From NCBI GenBank assembly GCA_003116995.1, contig BDSL01000040.1, positions 1-64,000 on the forward strand: a stretch of 64,000 bases of DNA, read 5' to 3'. This stretch comes from Yamagishiella unicocca. Its lineage: Eukaryota > Chlorophyta > Chlorophyceae > Chlamydomonadales > Volvocaceae. Below, in pieces: positions 44,500-54,844 of this stretch. Under the pieces are notes generated by a model. It was not told the DNA's origin. It did no database searches and saw only the letters and a program-made list of their open reading frames with translations. The first letter of the stretch is position 1. Each line of letters starts with the position of its first letter. The position numbers and the translations under genes were made by a program.

Positions 44500-45776
44500 G
44501 GACACCGCTTCTGTTGTGGCTGACTGCGAATAAATCCTAGGACGGGCTTACCACGTCAAGTTGGGAATGACGTGGGACGTGGGAATTGGGAATTGGGAAT
44601 GAGTTGAGAATGAAGAGTAGCTTACTAGAAACTTAGTTGCTGACCCAACTCCTCCCCAGGGTCAAGTAGTGTTGTTGCCGAGGGAGCTCAAACGACTTCT
44701 AGCGGCCCAGTCCGCATCCCTTCATTACCCCGTCCGGGAGATAACTCCACCAACGAGAAAGAGTGAGGGCCGTAAGCCAGGTTCTTTCCTACGACTCTTT
44801 TTCTTCAGGAACACCGCCTGCTTCGAGCTGCGTGGAAAGCACTTGGCGCCATCGCTCAGACAGCGCTCAGACCCAAACCACGCCACAACAGCTTCGGTGT
44901 CGATACGGCAGACTGGATTCCCACGCCCGCAATTGATCAAAGCTGACACAGTCACGACCTCCCGGCCTCCAAGTCAGTTCCCTTACACTCGATGCAGCAC
45001 TGCGCCCGGCGTGTACTGGTCTCCATACCACCTCTTGCTTTGAACACCTGTAACAGTTACTACTACCTCGTCCTTTTGTTCTCACTTGTTAGCGAGCGTC
45101 ACGGATGTTTCGGTGCAACGCTGCCACTGGCTCCAGGGAGGGCGCAACCCATCGTCAGCTTCCAAACTCCGACCGCCAGCCACAGCGATGCAATCAGCTG
45201 TGCGCTTTTCCTAAGCACTCGACAAGCACCCCCTCCCTGGAGCCTCGTTGCGCCTTGCTTGCCGGTGTGTGTTGATGGGTAAGGGGAGTTTGGCGAGTTA
45301 CAAGACATAGGAAACGGGGGGTGGCGAGAAGACCCGGTTACGAGGCAATGGAGGGTAGGAAACGAGAGGGGCCGCTTCCCCCTGTCACGCAGGACCCAAC
45401 ACATGTAGTAGTACCAACAAATGTAGCAGTTACTGACGCCAACTGCAACCTCGTGCTGGGGTGCTGCTATGACAAATTGCCCAAAAGGGAAAACATAAAC
45501 CGCGGTTGACGCTCCGGAGCCATGAAACGGCTCATAACAACTGCAACACCCACAACAGCACACAACAGACAGCAGGCGGCGCGAGACGGCCCACGACCGC
45601 TAAAGTAGGAGACCGCCGAGGAAAGAGTGGCGCTGAGCATGCGCCACGGCTGACCGTGGCCATGGCCGTGCCAACAATCCGTACCATCTTTCATCACGGG
45701 TTCACGCCGACATGCCACATGGCTCAGACCTGCCAACAGGTCGCATACCTGCGGCTCCGGAACCGCACATGTCGTA
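44500..45776. other. Intergenic, no convincing gene
   Basis: A tail-like CTGTAACAGTTACTACTACC at 45047-45066 may be another LINE 3' end in plus orientation. A GAGAAGACCCGGTTACGAGG fragment of the intron-element type lies at 45325-45345. Open frames here lack domain-like features. The region includes the 3' flank of the minus-strand gene at 45777. Confidence 0.4.
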
Positions 45777-46655
45777 CTACCAAACCAGTGCATAGTCATC
45801 TTGGGACTCATCTGACTCCACCTCCGTTTCTCCGGGCTCGTGTGCCTTCGGTGACCCAAAGCGGAAGCCACGTACCGGCTGCTGCGGGTTAAGCAGCCCG
45901 TACAGCCGCGTGGCGAAACGCGCGCAGTTGGTGGTGTCCGTCCGCGGTCGGCCGTTGGTCTCGCTGCCGTCGCCATCCTCCTCGTCTGTGGGTCCGCTCC
46001 GCCGGAGGTAGTTGCGGCGCAGGTCGTCCCGCAGCATCTCCACCATCTTGTCCGCCGGGCAGTCGGTCACGTGCTCCCCCAGGACGATGGCATCGGTGGC
46101 CTGGTTTGACCTGCGCGAATACCGCGGGAGGCAAGGCAGGGCGATAGGGGTCATGCGGTAGGCGAAGGCGGCTCGAAGACGGCTTCGGAAACGAAGTGCT
46201 TGCCTGGGTTGTGACGTCGGGTAAAGGCAGGGTAATGGCTCTGAACATACGTGTACGCTGGCGGTCTACGCCGCAGTAATGACCAGCCCCCGGCTCACCC
46301 TCCCCCCGCCCCACCTAGAGCCCAACCTCAGCAGCCCCAGCTTATCGCCGCTCGCGCTGACGCGGATGGAGTCCACGTTACGCTCAAGCAGGATGTAGCG
46401 GACTGATGTACGGCGGGGCTGCCCGGGACCGCGGACGTCAACAACGAACGAAGCCTCCAGAAGCACCGCCATGTGCTGAGTAGCGCTGCACAACGACGCG
46501 GGGTAGTAGACCAGCTGAGCGCGGGAGCGCCTCAGTGCGGTAACCTCTGCGCTGAGTGAGCTTGTGCTGACCGCCACGGACATCACGCCGAGGGAGCGGA
46601 CGTCGCCTGGCGAGCAGATGTGCGCCTCCAGTATGGGTGCTGACGCATGGACCAT
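45777..46655 (-). CDS. Unknown soluble protein, at least 224 aa
   Basis: Two exons in phase (AG|G): 46315-46655 and 45777-46110. The ATG at 46655 is the first Met in frame. The open frame continues upstream through a Gln-rich tract (to about 46740) without an in-frame ATG, so an upstream exon is possible. Exon 1 looks beta-rich (MAVLLEASFVVDVRG, VRYILLERNVDSIRV). Exon 2 is helical and acidic: DCPADKMVEMLRDDLRRNYL, then CARFATRLYGLLNP and a C-terminus rich in Glu, Ser and Asp ending DDYALVW. No family recognised. Confidence 0.6.
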
Positions 46656-46737
46656 CTCGGCAGGGTCTGCTGGCACACGCTGCTGTATCTGTTGCCGCTG
46701 CTGCTGTTGTTGTTGCCGCTGCTGTGTCTGTTATTTG

Positions 46738-46773
<36 letters not shown>

Positions 46774-47659
46774 TGTCTGTTATCTGTAATCGTCGAAATG
46801 TACAGGCACGCTTGGTTGCTGCAACAGGCATGAATGCAGTGCAGTCGAGCAAACAAGCAATCTCGTGACGCTCACAAGGACTGATCACGCGCGATCGGGA
46901 TCGCATCACCTCATCATCATGACGTGATCACATCATGCCGCCCGTGATGGCTCGGGCGAGGGCACAGTCACGCGTTGCGTGGTAGGAAGCGACCCGTGGG
47001 TCATGCAAGGACACGATTGTGGCGCGCGCTGCAGCGCACTGCATCGCGGCCAAACCGCCGTGGCTCACTTTCCTGAGTTACCATCCCACGCACGGCATCC
47101 TAGCCCAGAACTACGTGGAACGATACGGCAAGCAAGGCCGCGCCGATCTTGCTCCCCCATTGCGAAAGGAGGATAACGATCTCGGCGTCTGCATGTGAAA
47201 ATGTAAGTTCCTTGCTGGGCCGAGACGCTTAAAACGTTTAAGGGACGGACTAGGGTTCGAAGGGGGGAGCGCCGGCAGCAGCAGGGCCCTGCAGGGCCGA
47301 ATCAACAGGGAGCAGCCAGGAGCAACCCGAGCGACCCGCCACCTGTAGGTTCAGCTGCGGGGTCCTGGCGGCGCGGATACTGAAAAAGACGCAGGAAAGA
47401 CACGCGGTGTGCTGCGGCCAAGCATTCAGATGCAATGTAACAAAGGATTGTCATTCCTTACAAGTGCTCTCAAACGTCCGACCATACGACCGGCGGCGCA
47501 ACGCATAACGCATGGGTCCTCACACCGCACAGACGCCATCACCGCGCCGCACCTCATACATACCGTGGGTCCCAAACGCGCATGACAGGCTAGTGCCGTG
47601 CATATTAACCTACAGAATGGCCGAAAACAACCCCTAAAAGGACAGGGGGGAAGTTGGAC

Positions 47660-47790
47660 TTCTGGGTTCATTACCGTTGTTGTAACGGTTACAGTGGGTT
47701 CTAGACCAAGATGTAGAACCATCGGGCACATCGCCTGACACTGAGAAAGACGGAGGAAACAAAGACCGACATGCACCGGAACAAAGGCAA
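47660..47790 (-). mobile_element. 5'-truncated LINE tail
   Basis: Minus strand: TTTGTTTCCTCCGTCTTTCT, CAGGCGATGTGCCCGATGG, GGTCTAGAACCCACTG, TAACCGTTACAACAACGG. Near-identical to the tail downstream of the LINE ORF at 21825-21960, without any coding part. Confidence 0.7.
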
Positions 47791-47879
47791 ACCACCCTGT
47801 AATGTGACTGTACGGACGCAATTGAGCCGCGGGGGTGCGCGGCAGTGGCGCCTCCCCCGCTCCCCCCGCCCGTTTTCTT

Positions 47880-48030
47880 TTCCTTTACACAGCCCCGACG
47901 GGACGCCTCCACAGGTTTGCCGGTATTCCGTCCCAGTGCTCCAGCACGCGCCCACAAACTCGGTGTCCGCCGACCATGCGCCAACTATCCTGTCCTTGTG
48001 GCGTCAACGGTTTTTATGCCACCCCCCGCC
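47880..48030 (-). repeat. Family D element outside a recognised intron
   Basis: Minus strand shows the family D order (CATAAAAACCGTTGACGCCA, GGACAGGATAGTTGGCGCAT, TGGAGCACTGGGACGGAATA, GGCAAACCTGTGGAGGCG). Either an unrecognised gene lies here or the element can sit outside introns. Confidence 0.7.
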
Positions 48031-49109
48031 CGCAACCCAGTCAAACCAGCCAGCAGCTACGCTCAGGATCCCACAGAGAAGGGAACCGGGCAAACCAGGT
48101 GCTCGCATTTAGATTGCGGCACCCCTATCAGCTCTGGGGTGCTTAGTTAGGCACAGGAGCTCGGCTACCCTACCCGCCGGCGCCAAAGTATGTGTTTGCG
48201 TGTGTGTATGTGTGTGTATGTGTGTGTATGTGTGTGTGGGTGTGGAAGAGAAATGCATGCCACACTTGCATGCCACGCAGCCGCAGCTCCGCAAGCGGAG
48301 CGCCGAACGCCGCCGCCGCGATGGCGAGCGCGGCACCCTCCAGTCAGATCAACATGATATCAGGAGGTAACCAGTAGAGACAGGCAGGGAGGTAGCACCC
48401 TCACTTTGTCCGCCGTCCGCGCGTCACGTCCATCACTGTTTTAAACGCCGCCACCACCGCCGCAACAACCAGACCCTGCGCGTCACAACCTTGTGACCGC
48501 TACTGCGGCGGGCTGTTAAGCATGCTGTGCCCGTACAACACTCTCCCGTACTACGCGCCCATGCGGTACATATATGATGATGATGACAAATTCTGGTCTT
48601 GATAGAAGAAGGGCGAACGATTGCAGGCCCAACACAAAACTGAGGGTCTGCTCACTGCGGCGAGCCACCGCGTGCGCCGGACACCGCGTGCTGATCCCTC
48701 GTCGCCAGCCTTCCCGAACTCAGCGAGGCGACAGCAAGGAGGACCCTGCCACAAAACGCGCCACACCAGACACACTTGATGCAACTCACAGATACTACGC
48801 GCGAGCCCACTCAACGGCGACGCATTCTCCAACCAACATAACCACGATAAGGTCAGGCGGTGGGCACTTCCAACCAACACAAATACGGTTAGGTTAGGCA
48901 CCGATAGGCGCTGATAAGGACCACGGCGTTGGAGCTGGGCTCACAACCCCTGCTTCCGCCTGTTTCCGCCCAAACCAACCAGCCCTTCCTCCCCCCTTCT
49001 CTTCCCCCCGTATGTACCTGCCCCTAGAACCAGCTAGTTGTCCATCCGGCCCTCCCAGCCCCGCCGCCACTCCTCGGCTTCCCAGTCCACTCGCTTTCCT
49101 CCGCCCCGA

Positions 49110-49858
49110 CGCCGCCGGCAGCAGGCGCTCCGAAGCTCACGCCGCCGGCAGCAGGCGCTCCGAAGCTCACGCCGCCGGCAGCAGGCACGCCGCCGGCAGC
49201 AGGCGCTCGGAAGCTCACGCCGCCGGCAGCAGGCGCTCGGAAGCTCACGCCGCCGGCAGCAGGCGCTCCGAAGCTCACGCCGCCGGCAGCAGGCACGCCG
49301 CCGGCAGCAGGCGCTCGGAAGCTCACGCCGCCGGCAGCAGGCACGCCGCCGGCAGCAGGCGCTCGGAAGCTCACGCCGCCGGCAGCAGGCACGCCGTCGG
49401 CAGCAGGCGCTCGGAAGCTCACGCCGCCGGCAGCAGGCGCTCGGAAGCTCACGCCGCCGGCAGCAGGCGCTCGGAAGCTCACGCCGCCGGCAGCAGGCGC
49501 TCGGAAGCTCACGCCGCCGGCAGCAGGCGCTCGGAAGCTCACGCCGCCGGCAGCAGGCGCTCGGAAGCTCACGCCGCCGGCAGCAGGCGCTCCGAAGCTC
49601 ACGCCGCCGGCAGCAGGCGCTCCGAAGCTCACGCCGCCGGCAGCAGGCGCTCCGAAGCTCACGCCGCCGGCAGCAGGCGCTCCGAAGCTCACGCCGCCGG
49701 CAGCAGGCGCTCCGAAGCTCACGCCGCCGGCAGCAGGCGCTCCGAAGCTCACGCCGCCGGCAGCAGGCGCTCCGAAGCTCACGCCGCCGGCAGCAGGCGC
49801 TCCGAAGCTCACGCCGCCGGCAGCAGGCGCTCCGAAGCTCACGCCGCCGGCAGCAGCG
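49110..49858. repeat. 30-bp minisatellite containing the THI5-like stop codon
   Basis: About 25 tandem units of GCCGCCGGCAGCAGGCGCTC + CGAAGCTCAC (30 bp), with CC/GG variants at one position and four or so shortened 18-bp units in the left half. The first unit on the minus strand encodes the last residues Leu-Leu-Pro-Ala-Ala and the TGA of the THI5-like gene. The array therefore looks like repeated duplication of the gene's own terminus. It keeps frames open on both strands because the unit is a multiple of three. Confidence 0.9.
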
Positions 49859-52800
49859 AGTTGGTGAACATGGCCGACACATCCACGGACTCGCGAGGGA
49901 TGCGCTCGCCCACATCGCCCGTGCGCAGGCCGTCCAGGGTGGTGGTGGCCGTGGTGGTGGTGGTAGTGGTGGTGGCGGTGGTGGTGGTTGTGGTGGTGGT
50001 GGCGGAGGTGGTGGTGGCGGTGGTGGTAGCGGTGGTGGTGGAGGCATGCGGTTTGCGGCTCTGCACCTTGGTAGTCAGCAGACCCGACTGCGATAGCCAG
50101 TCCACGAAGCTCTCCCACACGGCGGGCTGCATGTGGCCCCAGCGGCCCTGGGCGTCGAGCAAGTGGGCGGACAGATAGGCCTGGCGGGGGGGGATGAGGT
50201 GAGGTGGGGTGGAAGGAGGCGGGGAGGTTTAGGGAGATGGTCTGGTTTGGGGGGTTGCGAGGAAGACCCGTGGATTTGGGTTTGGGGAGGAGGGCAGCGA
50301 GGAGTCCCCTCTAGAAAGGGCGAGATGGGGTGCAGTGGTTGGAGGAGAGCACAGGTGGCGGAGCTGGGGAGGCATGCGTGGTGGTGCGGGGCTTACAAGG
50401 AAACCCCGTGTACGAAGGAAAAACAGTTTGGGGACAGACGTTTGGAGGTGCATGCTGGAGATCTCGGTGCGGGGCTCTCTACATCCTCGTCTCAACTGGA
50501 GACGAGGATGTAGGGTCGCGAACCTTTCCGCTCATGTGCTATCTTGCTGGCGAACCAAAAGCGCGGTGCGGGGCGGCGTCAGGATCCACATGGCGAAAGA
50601 CGGAGCCCCCGACCTCCCTCCTCTTCTCCTTCCCCCGGCGCCCTACCGCTCCGCGCCATACACCCTACGATCCACGGCCTCCCCCTCGCCGCCCCAATGC
50701 CTTACCCTCAGACACCATCACCCACCCCACCGCCCCAACTACATTTCCCCATTCGCGTTACCGGTTCTTTTATTGTAACCCCACCGCCCCGCACCCAGCC
50801 CCCTCCTGGAGCGACCCGAAGGGCCCCCTGGAGCGGCCCCACCTGCGACTCCTTGACCATCTCCGGCTCCAGAGGCTTGGGCAGCGGCGCCTCCGCGTGC
50901 TCCGAAGCCACCCCCGCCAGGAACGCCTCCGCCGCCTCCGCCGGATGGCTGGCGGCCCACTCGTAAGCACGCGACGTGGCGGCCAGGAACGCCTGAACCG
51001 TCTCGGCCTTATCCCTGGGGGCGGTTCGATCGGTTGGCTTCAGTTTGTTGCTTCGCTTTGGTAGGTTGGTTGATTGCTTGGTGGTTATAGTACCGCAAGC
51101 GCGCGATTGGCATGATGACGCAACGCGTCACGGCAAGGCGCACGGGACCATAGCAGCAATGGCTCCTACAAGGAAGTCGTCCAAACAGCGCATACCAGCA
51201 CATTCCGTGCATGGGCTGCGCAAGCGCGCGCCCACGCGCCGGGGAGGACGAGCATGCCCCGATCAACAACCCTCCTCTTCCCCCCGCAGCCAGCCCCTCC
51301 GCTCTTTAAACGGCCGATGACTGGCCGCCTTCACAGGTTTGTCGGTCGTGAATCCTTGTGCTCCAGCATGCGACCACAAAATCAGTGTCCGAAGGCGATG
51401 CGCCAGCTGTTATATCGCCGTCGTATAACCGGTTTTTGTTGCGCCCCCCCCCGCGCCGCATGGTGTCCGACGACCATGCGCTATCTATCCTGTCCCGTCG
51501 CGTAAGACGGGTTTACGAAACCCACGGTGCGGGAGGGACTCGCCCCGGCGGGCCCAGAGCCATCAGCAGTCCCGCCCGGCGCGCTTCCAACCCCCGCGAC
51601 GTGACAGCTGCGGCTCCATCAGCAGCTGGTCCCGCCGCGCTTCCAACCCCCGCCGTCCGGGCCGCACCTGATGGTGTCGGGGTGCGCCACCAGCAGCGGG
51701 CTGTAGCCGTACGGCACCTTGTAGTCATCCAGCCCGAAGACGTTCAGCTTCACTCCCTGGCGCCGGGCCTCAATGCCCTCCTGCGGCGGCAGCAGCGGCA
51801 GCGACGGGGGTTGTGAGAGTAGCCCCTGGGTCGGCAATGACTAGGAAACCGGTCAGGAAAACGCGGTAGGGGCAGCAGCAACAACACGTTGCCAGCGGCT
51901 GGCTGCAGCAGGACGCGGCGGGGGCGGCAATGTTGGTGGCGGCAGTAGCGGCGGCGGCAATGTTGGTGGCGGCAGTCGCGGCGGCGGCAATGGTGGTGGC
52001 GGCAGTAGCGGCGGCGGCAGCAGCGGCGCACCCGCCATCAATCAAGGAACCCCACATGAGGGCGCATAAGGCCTCGGAAGCCAGACCCACCCGCCCCGCG
52101 CAGCACCCAACACCCAAGGTGTGCCCCTCCCTGCCGCTCCCGGCCCACTGCCCAGCCACTCACCCAGCCCATGAAGACCCAAGTGGCGTCCGCCTCGCCC
52201 TGCGGGGAGGTGCGGGGGTGTGTGGAACGTGCGGGTGTGTGTGGGAGGTGTGGGAGGTGCGGGGAGGCGAGGCGGCGCCGGCAGCAGCACAGTGTATGCG
52301 GCATAGGCACAGTGTATGCGGCAGCAGCACAGTGTATGCGGCAGCAGCACAGTGTATGCGGCAGCAGCACAGTGTATGCGGCAGCAGCACAGTGTAGGCG
52401 GCATAGGCACAGTGTATGCGGCAGCAGCACAGTGTATGCGGCAGCAGCACAGTGTAGGCGGCAGCAGCACAGTGTAGGCGGCAGCAGCACAGTGTATGCG
52501 GCAGCAGCACAGTGTAGGCGGCAGCAGCACAGTGTAGGCGGCAGCAGCACAGTGTAGGCGGCAGCAGCACAGTGTAGGCGGCATAGGCACAGTGTAGGCG
52601 GCATAGGCACAGTGTAGGCGGCAGCAGCACAGTGTAGGCGGCATAGGCACAGTGTAGGCGGCATAGGCACAGTGTAGGCGGCATAGGCACAGTGTAGGCG
52701 GCATAGGCACAGTGTAGGCGGCATAGGCACAGTGTAGGCGGCATAGGCACAGTGTAGGCGGCATAGGCACAGTGTAGGCGGCATAGGCACCGGGTGCGGT

Positions 52801-53825
52801 TGCGTGAGCGAAACGGCGTTGGGGGTGTAAAGAGAGAATCCGCGGCGTTGGGGGTGAATGTGTGGGTGGTCATATGGGTCAGAGTCGGTGGGAGAGAGAG
52901 GGGCGACGTCGTGGGCATGTGGAGGCGGATGCCAGGCGGCCGGGAGGGGGGCATCGCACTCGTCAGGCAGCTTCCCTGGAGCGCCCCAACATCGCACCCA
53001 CCAGGGCAGCTTCCCTGGAGCGCCCCAACATCGCACCCACCAGGGCAGCTTCCCTGGAGCGCCCCAACATCGCACCCACCAGGGCAGCTTCCCTGGAGCG
53101 CCCCAACATCGCACCCACCAGGGCAGCTTCCCTCCAACATCCCCCTGCCCACACTCCAGGTCTCCTCGCCAGCCCCGCCACACTCTGTCCCGGTAAGCGG
53201 TAACACTCCACAAGATTTGCAAAGATCCCCCCTTCCATCCCGCGCTTCGCCGCCCCCGGCCCCCTTCTCCGCCCCCACCAGCTACACTTCCCATGTCACG
53301 TTACCGGTTCGGTTATGTAACCCCCCTTCTCCCATTATGTAACCCCTCTATTTCTCATCGCACAGCTTCAGGTACCCATCTCCACGCTGCACATCTTGTG
53401 TAGGGGTTCTCCCCTCCGGTTTCGGAGCATACTTCCTTCTTTACGGAACCCACCTTGAGCAGCGTGTCCCAGATGCCCAGCATGGGCGGAGTGCTCTCCA
53501 CGAAGTCGCCCTTGCCGCCGTCGTTGCGGATGAGCTGCTGCACGATACGGCCCTCGAAGCGGGCGCCGTACGACGCGTACGTCTTGCCGCACAGCTGGGC
53601 GGGACGAGCGATGCCGCTGCTGGCCAGGGTCACGATGGCCGAGGTGGAGTCCTGGGGGGAAGCGGGGGGGCGCGGTGGGGTGCGACGGGCGGCGGGGAGG
53701 GGGGGAGGATGTGGGTTGGGTTTTGGACACGACGCGTTGATTGCTGAGCATGCAGGCGAGCGAGCAGGGGCGTAGTCTAGTCCACGAGGTTAAGTGGGGG
53801 GAGGGGAAGGTTGGAAAAAGAACGG

Positions 53826-53868
<43 letters not shown>

Positions 53869-54474
53869 GCATTGAAGGTGGTTGGGTGGCGTTCTGGGGA
53901 GGGCAAGGTGGGGCGAGGGCGCAACGGGGGAGTGGTTGGGCCGAGTAACACCGGGGGGCTGAAGTTGCATGAGGAGGGAACACGCGCTCTGAGTGGAAGG
54001 TGAGGGGCCGCCAGAGACGGTGGCTTGGGCACCACTTGGGTCCATCTGTTTGGGATGGTGACGACTGTTCCCCGTCTGTTGATCTTTAAACCAACCGAGT
54101 GCGCTTTCCACAGCCAGGTGCCATGGCCGGCTGTTGGCTCTGTCAGGCGACTCCGCCGCCGCCGGGTTGCCCGTCGTCCGGACTACGGTGCGCACCTGAA
54201 GCAGCGTCGCCACAGCGACAAGCTTTGGCTTGGCACCAGGCGCGTCACCCCAGGTGTGCGCTGATATGACGCTCTCCGAGGGGGTCACGCAAAACATGCA
54301 AGAGCCATCGGCCACACGCGAAGCAGGAGTTGTCTTGTACTCGTCGACATGTGGGCTCACTATACGGACGTCTATGCCCGCGTCGGCATACCACCCCTTA
54401 TGTTTGGCAACATAGAAGCCGGTGTGGTTGGTGTTTGGCGTCCAGTCAAGCGCAATGCTTACTGTGGTTGGCAT
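49839..54474 (-). CDS. NMT1/THI5-like protein (periplasmic-binding-protein fold)
   Basis: Six exons, all in phase: 54196-54474, 53454-53651, 52164-52199, 51668-51780, 50843-51014, 49839-50180 (379 aa). Exon 1 has LDWTPNTNHTGFYVAKHKGW, SPHVDEYKTTPASRVADGS and TPSESVISAHTW; exon 2 KTYASYGARFEGRIVQQLIR and TPPMLGIWDTLLK; exon 3 GEADATWVFMGW; exon 4 DDYKVPYGYSPLLVAHPD. This is the ThiY/NMT1-THI5-like family, linked to pyrimidine-precursor (thiamin) uptake or synthesis. The CCCFC iron-binding motif of yeast Thi5 is absent, so true HMP-P synthase activity is doubtful. No signal peptide is seen. Near the C-terminus (about residues 313-347) a 35-residue run of Thr/Ala/Ser comes from a CCA/CCG microsatellite inside the ORF. 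The stop is inside a 30-bp minisatellite. Confidence 0.9.
50390..50513 (+). repeat. Family B element ending at a perfect hairpin
   Basis: GGCTTACAAGGAAACCCCGT, GTACGAAGGAAAAACAG, GACAGACGTTTGGAGGTGCA, TGCTGGAGATCTCGG, antisense to the THI5-like gene in intron 50181-50842. Directly after it is a perfect 15-bp inverted repeat, CTACATCCTCGTCTC (50479-50493) and GAGACGAGGATGTAG (50499-50513), with loop AACTG. Confidence 0.8.
50740..50790 (-). repeat. Family C intron element
   Basis: GGGGTTACAATAAAAGAACC, GGTAACGCGAATGGGGAAAT, GTAGTTGGGGC on the minus strand, about 50 bases after the THI5-like donor at 50842 and sense to it. Confidence 0.7.
51303..51515 (-). repeat. Family D intron element, double copy
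   Basis: Two GACGGGACAGG/CGACGGCGATATAACAGC-type starts, each followed by the GGCGCATGGTCGTCGGAC or GGCGCATCGCCTTCGGAC block. The TGCTGGAGCACAAGGATTCA and GACAAACCTGTGAAGGCGG tail follows. It is sense in the THI5-like intron 51015-51667. Confidence 0.7.
52280..52790. repeat. 20-bp minisatellite in THI5-like intron
   Basis: About 25 units of GCAGCAGCACAGTGTATGCG and its variants GCAGCAGCACAGTGTAGGCG and GCATAGGCACAGTGTAGGCG. The variants are clustered: CAGCAG forms on the left, CATAGG forms on the right. All lies in intron 52200-53453. Confidence 0.9.
52967..53132. repeat. 39-bp tandem repeat
   Basis: Four near-perfect units starting CAGCTTCCCTGGAGCGCCCC and ending CCCACCAGGG in the same THI5-like intron. 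Confidence 0.85.
53270..53350 (-). repeat. Family C intron element with duplicated start
   Basis: Minus strand: GGGGTTACATAATGGGAGAA, GGGGTTACATAACCGAACCG, GTAACGTGACATGGGAAGTG, TAGCTGGTGGGGG. It is sense to the THI5-like gene, about 105 bases after the donor at 53453. Confidence 0.7.
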
Positions 54475-54844
54475 AGTTGCTGCTGTGTTTTATATCTCAC
54501 AGTGTTGTATATGGTTGTCAGCCTATGGAAGTTGTAAAGGCTAACGAGGCATCGCGCATCGCATTGCTACATGCTCGTCCTGCAGTGCTGCAGGGCAGAG
54601 CCGTCCGAATGTCCTTTAGACAGTCATAATTTGGAAGTATACTGCCAGGTTGCCATAATTCAGGTGAGGCCACACGACGGGCCTCCAGTCAATATTCGCT
54701 GCGCGATGATCTCCGCGCGATAGGCCGCTCCTGGTCCGCCAGGGGCGACACTGTTGCGCGTAAGTAATATAGTCCTTTCTTTGACAAGTACATAGCTTTG
54801 CTAGCCGTCATCGGTAGCCACCACCTGCAAAGGACAGGGGAAGA
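54475..54844. promoter_or_regulatory. Shared upstream region of the THI5-like and XEG113-type genes
   Basis: 370 bp between divergent ATGs at 54474 (minus) and 54845 (plus). No named promoter element was identified; both promoters must lie here. Confidence 0.55.

Larger units (their letters stand above)
46656..49109. other. Intergenic, repeat-bearing
   Basis: Holds a (CTG)n/(TTG)n tract at 46680-46775, an isolated LINE tail (47660-47790), a family D copy (47880-48030) outside any recognised gene, and a GTGTGTATG tandem run (48187-48240). No convincing exon was found. Confidence 0.45.

Noticed and set aside
49110..49858. CRISPR-like regular array
   Set aside because: Units are contiguous with no unique spacers, in a eukaryotic genome; it is a minisatellite.
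49012..50178. Long open frames of 337-388 codons on both strands over the minisatellite
   Set aside because: They exist only because a 30-bp (multiple of three) unit repeats without stops. The real coding part is the minus-strand THI5-like last exon ending at 49839.
52038..53294. 372-418 codon minus-strand frames rich in Cys-Leu-Cys-Arg repeats
   Set aside because: Frames through the 20-bp minisatellite and an intron; only 52164-52199 is a real exon (THI5-like).
53368..54474. THI5-like gene as one uninterrupted 368-codon frame
   Set aside because: After residue 93 the frame turns to Pro/His low complexity and then reads the next exon out of frame. The GTGCGC donor at 54195 and the exon 53454-53651 restore family sequence.
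49839..54474. Calling the protein a true Thi5/HMP-P synthase
   Set aside because: The yeast-type CCCFC motif is not present and the sequence is closer to ThiY-type binding proteins, so only family membership is claimed.
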